64,000 nucleotides of DNA, taken from NCBI GenBank assembly GCA_029582265.1, contig CM055823.1:26338569-26402568 (forward strand), in the 5' to 3' direction. This DNA is from Zoroaster sp. YZ-2022 (Eukaryota > Echinodermata > Asteroidea > Forcipulatida > Zoroasteridae). Numbering within the stretch: position 1 is the stretch's first letter; every line of letters begins with the position of its first letter. Position numbers and translations under genes: made by a program. The notes beneath the pieces were generated by a model. It saw only the letters and a program-made list of their open reading frames with translations. It ran no database searches and was not told the DNA's origin. This document shows positions 33,161 through 43,683 of this stretch, in pieces.

Positions 33161-33547
33161 TGACAAGATAGTCGGCAAATTTCACATAACGATGGCGTAA
33201 AGGTTTGTCTTGAGTGACAGAGTGCTTCCATCATCATCCCAATTGTTCAATAATTGATGATCAATATAAATTGAGAGGTATTTTGATATTTTGGTATTTT
33301 GTGTGGGGGAGCGAGTTTGCCGGGGTGTAAAAGGACAAAAAAAAGACACGATTTATTATGGTAATATGGGTAGGGAGCGAGTTTGCCGGGGGGCGAGTTT
33401 GGCGGGGGGTGCGAGTTTGCCGGGGGGGGGGGGGCGAGTTTGCGGAGGGGCGAGTTTGTGGGGGGGGGGGGGAGTTTGTATCACCGGGGGGCGAGTTTGT
33501 AAGGGGCGAGTTTGCGAGGGGGTGAGTTGACTGGCATCCATCAGGTC

Positions 33548-33790
33548 GACCACCCCGTCGACCGTTTTGATACAAACAATTAAGCAAACACTTAACAGTT
33601 TAGAAAGGGCAATCACAAAGTGTCGGGTTTTTATCTCCCTTCTAACTTGTTAGTTCTGGGCAACGAGGGCTAGTGCACAGCGCGACGCGCCGCGCCCGAA
33701 GCGAAGTTGATGATGATACAGCGCCACCATGAGGCCATCATGCGCACTGCATTTTTTCACAAGAATGTTGACTATTATAATTATAGCGCA
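33548..33790. repeat. 5'-flank module of Z4, right part
   Basis: Resumes after the element's TSD with ACCACCCCGTCGACCG and continues to GATACAGCGCCACCATGAGG, matching 9480-9670 and 37555-37830. Confidence 0.65.
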
Positions 33791-34113
33791 CGTATCCACC
33801 AAACTGGTGCTCAGGCGCATGACATTATTACCCCTGCTCATCAGTCTCATAAATCATTCCTGAAACCATCTCAGCTCCCTGGCGATTATACAGCTCAATT
33901 GCTGCCATTTCAGCGCATATGGGCTAGTCAAACACAACAACCAACTCTGCCCACACAGGCACCCATTTACCCCTGGGTGGAGAGAAGCAAGTATGGTAAA
34001 GTGTCTTGCTCAAGGACACAAGTACCCCGGTCGTGGTTGGGATTCGAACCCACATTCTGACGACTCGGGCATCAGACACAAATCCGATGCACTAAACCGC
34101 TCGACCATGGCAT
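33791..34113 (-). mobile_element. tRNA-derived SINE (minus)
   Basis: Reverse-strand head at the right end (CCATGGTCGAGCGGTT, GGGTTCGAATCCCAACC), body to 33791. Same flanking string (TATAGCGCACGTATCC) as the copy at 37868, so both descend from one insertion that was later duplicated. Confidence 0.85.
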
Positions 34114-34119
34114 TCCGCC

Positions 34120-35745
34120 CGTCCTATCTGGCGAGCAGCTGTTTTCTAATTCTTGATCAAAGTTTTCAGTCCACTCAACAATTAAAAAGAGAAATAAAGA
34201 TAGAAAAATCAGCAGGCACTGATCCAGATGATTGCTATAATGTTGCGTCCAATTTCCTCCAAAATTTGCCTTAAGAAGAGAGATGGGTTATAGACTGATG
34301 GGATTTTTAACTAAAGCAGGATAAGGGTACTTAAGATGCGAGGGGCTGAATTTATATTGTAAAAAGGAAACCCCAAAAGAGCACATTCTTTAGATTACCT
34401 ATCTTCAAAATCTGTCAGGTTTTTGACATGGGATGAAGAGAATTTTTTTTTGTTTTTTTTTGTTCAAGTCCACAATTTTATTCATTGGGGGGGGGGGGGG
34501 TAAAGCACTATGTGACGAAGGAGGTTTATCTCCTCAGACAAACCTATTTCTATATTAACACCATTATCAGCTTTAGTCTAAGTATGTTTTAAAAATATTT
34601 CACAATTTTATTTCTTGTAATCCGTAATCCTTCACCAATTACAAAATTAAAATTAAATAATAAATGAAATTGAAATATAAACAATACAAAAAAATTAACC
34701 CCAACTGCCCCATATCCTAAAAACAAAACCTCCAAGGGGTACTTTTTGGGAAACATTCAGCACTGATGGAAACTGGTACTTTCTCCTCTTCCAATGGGGC
34801 AAAATTACGACCTGGCAAGAAGTACAGGCCATAAGTGCTGAATATAAAAAAAAAAATCAACAAAAATGTACGGTGCATTTTGAAGATAAGGGCATGTTTC
34901 CAAAAGTACAGATGGATTTTGGAGGATTCGGGAAGATTCCTAAGCAAGTCTGATGAAAAAGAAATTGCTAGAAATTACCATAAAATTTTCAACAAAAAAA
35001 CTTATGGGAAGGTTCACAATTGTTGGTATTTGGTAATGTACATTGATTTCAAAATGTCTAGTTTAAAAACAACGCATCATAAAATTAACCTGTGAAAATT
35101 TCATCACAATTTGTGCTCACATTTATGAGAAAACAGCAACACAGAACTGTTCGTGTTACATGTTTGTCAAAAATTGTTTTACAAAACGTTGCTGGTTTTT
35201 TGTAAATTCAACAACAATATTTGTTATCTCGGAGATGAAAGCATTTTTTAGATAAACAAAAACATTCTCAGCATAACTGCTTCGTGGATCAACATGTGAT
35301 TTTTGATAATTTTGTAATTACTAATGTTACATGTTCCATTTAAATTTATCTGTATGTGAAGAAATTTCTGCAAATTTTACAAATTTCTGACCCTGTTATT
35401 TCCAATGGAATGTGTTGTAGACTGACGTTGTCTAGACTTGAGATCGTGTCGTAGATTGGCTGTATTTGTCCATGTGGATGCGCAGCATTCCACAGCGTGC
35501 GGACTGTGCATTACATGTCAACTACTTCAAACCCATTGTATTACATACTTCACATTGGCAGCAGTGTATCAGCACGAGTACGAGTGCCAGCCGAACTCAC
35601 GCGATCAATGCTGCATGTTGGGGGCTCTATAAACAGCGCTATGACAGACCGCGCAGTACACAGACAGATACAGCTAATATACAGACTTGATTTCAAGTCT
35701 AACACCGTCTCAAGTTACATGTATGATCTTGTGTGAACAATTTGC
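34120..35745. repeat. 3'-flank module, Z5 unit
   Basis: Collinear with 26699-28440. It contains the uninterrupted sequence AACTGCCCCATATCCTAAAA (about 34701) and CTAATGTTACATGTTCC (about 35323), which are empty sites for insertions in the Z6 unit. No gene seen. Confidence 0.7.
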
Positions 35746-35938
35746 CATAAATGTCACAAATTGGTTTCTCGTCAGTTAAAGTGTGGACTACATGATGTAG
35801 TCTTCGAGCATTCTTTTTGGACAAATATTTACCACAAAATAATATCACAAACAAATCGTTATCTCTTGTGTAATTTCTGATGCTGTCTAATTAGAGTGCT
35901 TGCACACATGTATAGAAGAATGATTTGTCACAAATGTC
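35746..35938 (-). pseudogene. Decayed fingers downstream of Z5
   Basis: As in Z4, the finger after the stop is legible but its first Cys codon is TGA; finger scraps continue to about 35746. Confidence 0.65.
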
Positions 35939-36949
35939 TCAAACGAATGGTTTCTCTCCAGTGTGGATTCTTTGATGATGTTTAAGTGTGCTATTAATTG
36001 CGAAAGATTTTCCACAAATGTCACAAACAAATGGTTTCTCTCCAGTGTGGACAGCTTGATGATGTTTACGTGTGCTTCCACGAGGGAAGGATTTTCCACA
36101 AATGTCACAAACAAATGGTTTCTCTCCAGTGTGGACAGTTTGATGACGTTTAAGTGCGCTTCTATGAGAGAAAGATTTTTCACAAATGTCACAAACAAAT
36201 GGTTTCTCTCCAGTGTGGACTCTCAAATGCAATTTAAGATCATGCTTTAGTGAGAACAATTTTCCACAGATATCACAAAAGAAAGGTTTCTCTCCAGTAT
36301 GGACTCTCTGATGCTGTCTAAGATTGCTATTTTGTGAGAAGGATTTTCCACAAATGTCACAAACAAATGGTTTCTCCATCGTGTGGACTATCTGATGCTG
36401 TGTAAGATTGCCAGTTTGCGAGAAGGATTTTCCACAAATGTCACAAACAAATGGTTTTTCTCTAGTGTGGACTCTCTGATGCTGTCTAAGTTTGCTATTA
36501 GTTGAGAAGTATTTTCCACAAATGTCACAAACAAATGGTTTCTCTCCAGTGTGGACTCTCTGATGCTGTCTAAGATTGCCATTATCCGAGAAGGATTTTC
36601 TACAAATGTCACAAACAAATGGTTTCTCTCCAGTGTGGACAGTTTGATGATGTTTAAGTGTGTCTCTACGAGAGAAGGATGTACCACAAATGCCACAAAC
36701 AAATAGTTTCTGTCCAGTGTGGACTCTCAGATGCCGTCTAAGATACCGTTTTTGTGAGAATGATTTGCCACAGATGTCACAAGAAAATGGCTTCTCCATG
36801 GCATGGATTCTCTTCTGATGTTGTCTAAGATTGCTATTTTGTGAGAACAATTTTCCACAAATGTCACAAAATGGTTTCTCTACAGGGTGGACTCTAACAT
36901 GCTGTCTAAGGTAGTGGTTCTTGTGAGAATGATTTGCCACATGCCACAA
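35939..36949 (-). CDS. Z5: C2H2 zinc-finger protein, about 11 fingers
   Basis: 336 aa on the minus strand. The first residues (MWHVANHSHKNHY) are an out-of-frame reading of an older finger, so the functional start may be a later methionine such as the one in HAMEKPFSCD. It then has 11 fingers from FCDICGKLFSQNSN to CGKSFAINST. Finger 1 lacks one residue before its first Cys, finger 3 has CGICGTSFSRRD, and finger 10 has RKHHQ in place of LKHHQ, which removes the usual helix leucine. It ends EKPFV* at the same TGA as Z4. It is most similar to Z4 and Z6 and shares their 3' flank. Possibly functional, but the damaged first finger and start leave doubt. Confidence 0.6.
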   Translation of the reverse strand: MWHVANHSHKNHYLRQHVRVHPVEKPFCDICGKLFSQNSNLRQHQKRIHAMEKPFSCDICGKSFSQKRYLRRHLRVHTGQKLFVCGICGTSFSRRDTLKHHQTVHTGEKPFVCDICRKSFSDNGNLRQHQRVHTGEKPFVCDICGKYFSTNSKLRQHQRVHTREKPFVCDICGKSFSQTGNLTQHQIVHTMEKPFVCDICGKSFSQNSNLRQHQRVHTGEKPFFCDICGKLFSLKHDLKLHLRVHTGEKPFVCDICEKSFSHRSALKRHQTVHTGEKPFVCDICGKSFPRGSTRKHHQAVHTGEKPFVCDICGKSFAINSTLKHHQRIHTGEKPFV

Positions 36950-37070
36950 ACAAATGGTTTCTCCCCAGTACAGACTCTCAGATGCTGTTTAAGATTGTAT
37001 TCTCATGTTATGAGAATGATTTGTTACAAATGTCACAAAGAAACAGTTTCTCTCCAGAAATGCCATCCAG
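36950..37070 (-). pseudogene. Decayed finger upstream of Z5
   Basis: Minus-strand remnants of one to two fingers (NSFFVTFVTNHS in one frame), matching the equivalent stretch upstream of Z4. Confidence 0.55.
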
Positions 37071-37194
37071 TTAGTTGCATCTGATGAAGTAGCTGTAGAT
37101 ACAAAAGCTTATGCCTATTTTTAAGTTTAGTTAGTCTTAAAAGTGCTACCTTTTATATATATAGGCCTATATATATCCAGTTAGTTGCGATTAT

Positions 37195-37867
37195 TGTAAC
37201 CTCCATGTTGTATGTATTGTAGGCTAACTCAACATCTTTCCTTCCTCCTCCGGATCCATGGGCTGTAGCATCTGAATTAAGAAAAGACACTTCTCGGTTC
37301 TCATTGGGAAAATTAAAACGTTGTGGATTGCCCAACTATAAAATGAATGCAACCTCGGCGAATTTGGTAGCGAACAGAAGAAATTTATGTTACTGAATTT
37401 GGAACACTGCCAAATTCAGAGTTTTCTCTTACGAATATCAATAATTAATATGCAGCTCAGGTACGTGTAGCTATGTACATAGCTGTGGCCGCTTGTGTGC
37501 AGCATGCATGCATTAAACGTAACAACGGTGAGATCAGGTCGACCATGGAGGGGTCGACCACCCCGTCGACCGTTTTGATACAAACAATTAAGAAAACACT
37601 TCACAGTTTAGAAAGGGCAATCACAAAGTGTCGGGTTTTTATCTCCCATTCTGTGGATGGACTGTGCATCGAGGTCTTGATGAGGCCGAGGTTGATCAGA
37701 GCTAGTATCATCATCAACCATGCAATTAGTAGTAACCTCAGAGCCGTATACAATAATAATACGGCTCCAGCTAGCTCTAGCTCAGAGGTTGGTGATGATA
37801 CAGCGCCACCATGAGGCCATCATGCCCGATGCATTTTTTCACAAGAATGTTGACAAATATAGCGCAC
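37195..37867. repeat. 5'-flank module, Z5 copy
   Basis: Same ordered motifs as 9170-9670, with an extra GACCATGGAGGG between the two GTCGACC sites and a small hairpin GAGCCGTAT/ATACGGCTC at about 37740-37768. Confidence 0.65.
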
Positions 37868-38190
37868 GTATCCACCAAACTGGTGCTCATGGCGCATGAC
37901 ATTATTACCCCTGCTCATCAGTCTCATAAATCATTCCTGAAACTATCTCAGCTCCCTGGGGATTATACAGCTCAACTGCTGCCATTTCAGCGCATATGGG
38001 CTAGTCAAACACAACAATCAACTCTGCCCACACCAGCACCCATTTATCCCTGGGTGGAAAGAAGCAATTATGGTAAAGTGTCTTTCTCAAGGACACAAAT
38101 ACCCCGGTCGTGGTTGGGTTTCGAACCCACATTCTGACGACTCAGGCGTCAGACACAAATCCGATGCACTAAACCGCTCGACCATGGCAT
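37868..38190 (-). mobile_element. tRNA-derived SINE (minus)
   Basis: Equivalent in position and orientation to the copy at 33791-34113, with the same left flank AGCGCACGTATCC. Confidence 0.85.
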
Positions 38191-38597
38191 TCCGCCCGTC
38201 CGTATCTGGCGAGCAGCTGTTTTCTAATTCTTGATCAAAGTTTTCAGTGCAATCAAAAATTTGAACTAAAATCCCTCACCAAAAATTATGTCTCTTTAAA
38301 CAATTAAAAAGAGAAATAAAGATAGAAAAATCAGCAGGCACTGATCCAGATGATTGCTATAATGTTGCGTCCAATTTCCTCAAAAATTTGCCTGAAGAAG
38401 AGAGATGGGATTTTTAACTCAAGTAGGATAAGGGTACTTAAGATGCGAGGGGCTGAATTTATATTGTAAAAAGGAAACCCCAAAACAGCACATTCTTTAG
38501 ATTGCCTAATGAAGAGCATTTGTTTTTTGTTTTTTTGTTTAAGTCCACAATTTTATTTATTTTTTTACGACTAGGGGAGGGGGGTAACGCACTATGG
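38191..38597. repeat. 3'-flank module, Z6 unit, first part
   Basis: Matches 34114-34510 and 26700-27190 (AAATAAAGATAGAAAAATCA, TAAGATGCGAGGGGCTGAAT). No gene. Interrupted at 38597 by a SINE. Confidence 0.65.
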
Positions 38598-38961
38598 GGT
38601 GTCGTGGCCGAGCGGTCTGGCTTGCCGGATTCAAGTTCTGGTGTTAGCAACATAATGTGGGTTCGAATCACGGCCGTGACACTTGTGTCCTTGAGCAAGA
38701 CACTTAATCATAATTGCTTCTCTCCACCCAGGGGTTAAATGGGTACCTGTGAAGGCAGAGTTGGTTTGCTCTATATGCGCTAGAAATGGCAGCAATTGAG
38801 CTGTATACTCCCCAGGGAGCTGAGATGGTTTCAGGAATGATTTATGAGCCTTATGAGCCTTATGAGCAGGGATAATAATATAATGCGCCTTGAGCACCAC
38901 TTAGTTGGTGGATACGTGCGCTATATAAATCCACACATTATTATTATTATTATTATTATTA
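38598..38961 (+). mobile_element. tRNA-derived SINE, full length
   Basis: Head TGGCCGAGCGG, box B GGTTCGAATCAC (one change from consensus), body and ATT-repeat tail. Inserted in GCACTATG/TGACGAAGG, which is uninterrupted at 34505 and 27195; a TATG repeat flanks the insertion. Confidence 0.9.
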
Positions 38962-39171
38962 TGTGACGAAGGGGGTTTATCTCCTCAGACAAACCTATTT
39001 CTATATTAACACCATTATCAGCTTTACTCGAAGTATGTTTTAAAAATATTTCACAATTTTATTTCTTGTAATCCGTAATCCTTCACCACTTACAAAATTA
39101 AATTTAAATAATAAATGAAATTGAAAATATATAAACAATACAAAAAAAATTAACCCTAACTGCCCCATATC

Positions 39172-41173
39172 TGCAATTGAGTCAAACAAAGGTAACTCAT
39201 CTGCCTTTTGGAGAACAATCAAGGGAATCCTTCCCAACAAACGAAAGCAAGTTCCAAACCATGTTGTAATAGATGGGGAACAATTGGAAGGTCCCGCTGA
39301 TATTGCTAATGCATTCAATGAACACTTTTCGACCATTGCAGAACGTATGGTTAATAATTCTATTCAGACTAGAACTACTATCAGTGTGTCCGAAGAGGGC
39401 AAAAAACACAACGTGGAAGTTACTGACCATCACCATCACCACGAATTTAACAAATTTACGTTGTCAGAAGTCACTGAAGCTTTTGTACAAAAACAGATTG
39501 ATTCAATGCCAATCGGAAAAGCAACAGGCCCTGATGGTTTAAGTGTAAAGCTTCTGAAACTTGCTTGTCCGTATGTAGTCAGCACATTAACGTATATTTT
39601 AAATTTGTCAATAAGTTGTGGTCAGTACCCTAATGCTTGGAAACATGCCTCTGTAATTCCAATACATAAGGGTGGAGACAAAAATGTCCATTCTTCCGAT
39701 CGTCTCCAAAATTTTGGAGAGGGCAGTACACAGTGAGTTGTATTCCTACCTTGATGAACACAATATGATTCCCTCTTGCCAATCGGGTTTCAGACCCCTG
39801 CATTCAACAGAGACCACTCTGCATGAATTCATTAATAAATGTCTTCATGCGGTAGAGCACGGGGAAATCACTGGTGCTGTTTTTATTGATCTAAGCAAAG
39901 CATTTGATTCAGTAGATCACAACATCCTATTGGAGAAGCTACATTCGATGAATTTATCTGCCTCAGTTATGAACTGGTTTAAGTCTTATTTAGCCGATCG
40001 CAAACAATTAGTTTGCATGCAAAAATGCTGCTCTAAGACTCTCCCTCTCAGAACTGGCGTTCCACAGGGATCAATTTTAGGACCTCTTTTATTCATAATT
40101 TACACGAGTGGTCTCCACAGTGCATTCCTAAGAACTGCCAGTTGCACATGTACGCAGATGACTCGACAATAACATGTAGTTCCTCCAGTTGTGACGAAAT
40201 TGAACATAGCCTTAACGTAGCAATGGCAAATATTCACGATTGGGCTGCTGGGAATAAGTTGACAATTAACGGTACAAAAACGAAATCTATGGTAATTGGC
40301 TCTAGATACAAGGTAGCCTCAACTAATCTTAATATTGTCATTAACAACGACTCTGTGGAAAAGGTTACCTCTTATAAGTGTTTGGGCGTTATTATTGATG
40401 AATCACTTACATGGTTTCCTCATATCGATTATATTAAAAAGAAGGTTTCTTCTAAACTAGCTATGTTAAGCAGAATTCGCCACAACATTCCAAAAAGCAG
40501 TCTGCACACTCTAGTTAAAACCTTTGTTATGCCAAGTTTGGACTACTGTTGTACGATTTGGGGAGGCCGATACAATCTACATAATAACATGCTCAACAAA
40601 CTACTGAAAAGAGCCGCCAGATTAATTATTGGTTGTCCTTTCCGAACTGCTTCTGCTGATATGTTTAAAGAGTTGAATTGGTTATCTTTTGCCGACAGAG
40701 TTTGTTTTAAAAAACAGATCATTGTGTATAAGTGCTTACATAATTTGTGTCCAGAGTACATGGCAAATGTATTCTCCCATTTTTCCCACAACTGCACTAC
40801 AAGACAAAATGATGATTTTACTCTAAGGATTCCTTTGGCTAGAAAAGAAAGCTTTCGCTCGAGCCTTGCTATTTCTGGAGCAAAAATGTGGAATGATTTG
40901 CCAAAACATCTGAGAAAAATTACATCCCTTTCTGTTTTTAAATCAGAACTCTTTAAATTTTTAATAGCTTAATTTATATTTGTACATATTTTTGTTTTTT
41001 ATCTAGAATGTTTTAATTTAATTTATTTAAAAAATGATACTTTGTATACATTATATTCTATATACACTTTATTCTATATACATTTTAATATATTTTTACA
41101 CGCAGGGCCCAAATGGAAACCAGTTTTTACTGATCTGGCTCACCCTGGGTAAATAAAGGAAATAAATAAATAA
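39172..41173 (+). mobile_element. CR1/L2-superfamily LINE, 5'-truncated
   Basis: About 2.0 kb carrying the reverse-transcriptase ORF2 of a non-LTR element; the endonuclease is missing. Visible blocks: GKATGPDGLS, PIVSKILERAVH, QSGFRPLHSTETTL, FIDLSKAFDSVDH (catalytic Asp), GVPQGSILGPLLF, then YADD, followed by a long C-terminal region ending AKMWNDLPKHLR and SVFKSELFKFL. The frame changes twice (near 39690, with apparent loss of several codons, and near 40130), so the copy is inactive. The 3' UTR has GGGCCCAAATGGAAACCAG and ends in AAATAAAGGAAATAAATAAA. ATATC at 39167-39171 is repeated at 41174-41178. Clade placement (CR1, L2, Daphne or Crack) is by eye. Confidence 0.85.
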
Positions 41174-42300
41174 ATATCCTAAAAACAAATTCTCCAAGGG
41201 GCACTTTTTGGGAAAAATTCAGCACTGATGGAAACTGGTACTTTCACCTCTTCCAATGGGGCAAAATTACGACCTGGCAAGAAGTACAGGCCATAAGTGC
41301 TGAATATGAAAGATCAACGAAAATGTATGGTGCCTTTTGAAGGTAAGGGCATGTTTCCAAAAGTGCACTGATGGATTTTGGATGATTCGGGAAGATTCCT
41401 AAGCAAGTCTGATGAAAAAGAAAAATTGCTAGAAATTACCATAAAAAAAAAATATATAAAAAAAAACAAAAAAACTCAAGGGAAGGTTCACCATTGTTGG
41501 TATTTGGTAATGTACATTCATTTCAAAATGTCTAGTTTAAAAACAACGCATCATAAAATTAACCTGTGAAAATTTCATCACAATTTGTGCTCACATTTAT
41601 GAGAAAACAGCAACACAGAACTGTTCGTGTTACATGTTTGTTAAAAATTGTTTTACAAAAAGTTGCTGGTTTTTTGTACAAATTCAACAATATTTGTTAT
41701 CTCGGAGATGAAAGCATTTTAGATAAACAAAAACTTTCTCAGCATAACTGCTACGTGTATCAACATGTGATTTTTGAAAATTTTGTAATTACTAATGTTA
41801 CATGTGGCGTGAAAGTTTTTAGTCGTTGTTATGTTGAGGGGACTTATTGGTCTCATAAGCGGATTGCTCTTTAATTTAAATTATTTTGCTATCTTAATGT
41901 GGGAGCAGAACAAGTATATATATAATGTTACATGTTCCATTTAAATTGATCTGTACATGTATGTGAAGAAATTTCTGCAAATTTGGCATGTGTTGTAGAC
42001 TGATGTTGTCTAGACTTGAGATCAAGTCGTAGATTGGCTGTATTTGTCCATGTGGATGTGCGCCGTTCCATAGCGTGCGGACTGTGCATTACATGTCAAC
42101 TACCTCAAACACATTGTATTACATACTTCACATTGACAGCAGTGTATCACCATGAGTACCAGTGTCAGCCGAGCTCATGCGATCAATGCTGCATGTTGAG
42201 GGCGCTATAACAGACTGCGCAGTACACAGACCGATACAGCTAATATACAGATTTGATTTCAAGTCTAACACTGTCTCAAGTTACATGTATGATCTTGTGT
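41174..42300. repeat. 3'-flank module, Z6 unit, second part
   Basis: Resumes at TCCTAAAAACAAA and matches 34712-35740, apart from a 117-bp insertion. No gene. Confidence 0.65.
41806..41922 (+). mobile_element. 117-bp retro-insert with 13-bp TSD
   Basis: TAATGTTACATGT occurs on both sides (41793-41805 and 41923-41935) but only once in the sister flank at about 35323. The insert starts GGCGTGAAAG and ends in a TATATA tail. Its first part is in frame with a short reading ending at TAA near 41874, as if it were the 3' end of a coding RNA. Source not recognised. Confidence 0.75.
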
Positions 42301-42309
42301 GAACCATTT

Positions 42310-42543
42310 GTCATAAATTGGTTTCTCATCAGTTAAGGTGTTGACTGCATGATGTTGTCTTAGAGCATTCTTTTTGGAAACTATTTACCACAAAATAATA
42401 TCACAAATAAATCGTTATCTCTTGTGTAATTTCTGATGCTGTCTAATTAGAGTGCTTGTATATATAAGAATGATTTGTCACAAATGTCTCAAACAAATGG
42501 TTTCTCTCCAGCGTGGACTCTCTGATGCTGTCTAAGATTGCCA
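42310..42543 (-). pseudogene. Decayed fingers downstream of Z6
   Basis: A further finger ([18 protein letters not shown]) is readable in another frame after the Z6 break, ending at the same TGA as Z4 and Z5; scraps continue downstream. Confidence 0.65.
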
Positions 42544-43044
42544 TTAATTATCTGAGAAGGATTTTCTACAAATGTCACAAACAAATGGTTTCTCTCCAGT
42601 GTGGACAGTTTGATGTTTAAGTGTGCTTCCACGAGAGAAGGATTTTTCACAAATGTCACGAACAAATGGTTTCTCTCCACTGTGGACTCTCTGATGCTGT
42701 CTAAGATTGCCATTATCTGAGAAGGATTTTCTACAAATGTCACGAACAAATGGTTTCTCTCCAGTGTGGACAGTTTGATGATGTTTAAGTGTGCTTCCAC
42801 AAGAGAAGGATTTTTCACAAATGTCACAAACAAATGGTTTCTCTCCAGTGTGGACTCTCAAATGCTGTTTAATATCTTGTTTTAGTGAGAACGATTTTCC
42901 ACAGATATCACAAAAGAAAGGTTTCTCATTGGTGTGGACCTCAACATGTTTTATAAGATGTTTTATAAGTTGTGTGATAAGAGTGCCTACTTGTGAGAAG
43001 GATTTGTCTTCATCATCATAATCATCATCGTCATCAACCATCAT
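42544..43044 (-). pseudogene. Z6: short C2H2 zinc-finger gene, frameshifted
   Basis: 166 aa from a true ATG at 43044. The N-terminus is acidic (MMVDDDDDYDDED, from a GAT repeat), followed by KSFSQVGTLIT, which Z2 shares, and a stretch with tandem LIKH repeats. About five fingers follow. In two of them the first cysteine is Arg (FVRDIC, TGT to CGT), which should abolish zinc binding. One finger lacks a residue (STLKHQTVH). The frame stops at SDN* through a 4-bp insertion, beyond which one more finger is still legible. It is best seen as a decaying relative of Z4/Z5 with a Z2-type start. It shows what a real N-terminus of this family may look like. Confidence 0.65.
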
Positions 43045-43394
43045 GGGTACGGGTTTGCATCAATGTGTTTATCTCCAGGCAGTGGTATATACTATATATA
43101 TATGAGTACTACATGTAGTTACGGTAGTAATGATTCTCTGAAAGAACATTCTGGATTCTCACATGTCACAAAGAAAGATTCCTTCTTAGACTACGGTGAA
43201 TTGTCCATCTCTGTAGTCTCCAATGAAGGAAATACTGGATTCCTGAATTAATCAACTGCCGGGTAGATGTAAGAATAATTTACAAACACCACAAGTCGAT
43301 CGATCCCGACGTTCAAATGATTCGAATAACGAAACGTTCTAAAACGAGCAAGCACGACCGCGAGCACGAATAATGGTCGTAACTTTGATTGTAT
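43045..43394. other. 5' flank of Z6, shared with Z2
   Basis: Matches 18660-18990. Upstream sequence includes ATATATATATGAG and the block TGTCCATCTCTG; no coding sequence. Likely promoter region by position only. It ends at the Penelope-like insertion. Confidence 0.55.
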
Positions 43395-43429
43395 CGTTTC
43401 GGTTTGCGGTAACACCATGTGTTTATCTC

Positions 43430-43650
43430 AACTAACGTGAAGCTGAGATACAGGTTCTGAAAAGAACCGTATCGCACAACTCGTATCTCAACCTTCGTTA
43501 AGTGACAAAGGTTCAAGGGAGAACCAATTTCGGGCAACTCGTTTTTCTGTACTGTCGCTAAGTGAGAAATATGGTTCAGGGAGAACCACGGGGACTTCAC
43601 GGGTTAATATGGTTATGGGAGAACCATAGGGACTTCACGGGTTATTCTCA
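43430..43650 (-). repeat. Hairpin repeats in the Penelope-like tail
   Basis: Four inverted motifs of the form GGTTC-x-GAACC or a close variant (near 43456, 43508, 43574 and 43606), the last two in a roughly 35-bp unit ending GGGACTTCACGGGTTA. The first two units are about 55-65 bp apart. Confidence 0.65.
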
Positions 43651-43651
43651 A

Positions 43652-43683
43652 CGTTTCGATTAGCCTGCTCTAATCTTCTTCAG
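43652..43683 (-). ncRNA. Hammerhead-like ribozyme core motif
   Basis: Minus strand: CTGAAGA, then AGATTAG-AGCAGG-CTAATC forming a 6-bp stem, then GAAACG. This matches the CUGANGA / stem II / GAAA core of hammerhead ribozymes, which are known in Penelope-like elements. Stem I, stem III and the cleavage triplet were not convincingly located, so activity is uncertain. Confidence 0.4.

Larger units (their letters stand above)
30791..33539. mobile_element. 2.75-kb TIR element with minisatellite ends
   Basis: Both ends carry, in opposite orientation, ATGCCAGTCAACTC followed by a variable array of CAAACTCGCCCC units (left 30797-30960, right 33305-33530) including a shared GGTGATACAAACTC variant. 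The element is flanked by ATCAGGTC(G) on both sides (30783-30790 and 33540-33547), which is single-copy in the uninterrupted sister flanks at about 9470 and 37535. An 8-9-bp TSD fits hAT, Merlin, P or MULE-type transposition, but no matching transposase was found, so it is non-autonomous. Just inside the left array is CCGACCCATATT with its inverse. Confidence 0.8.
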
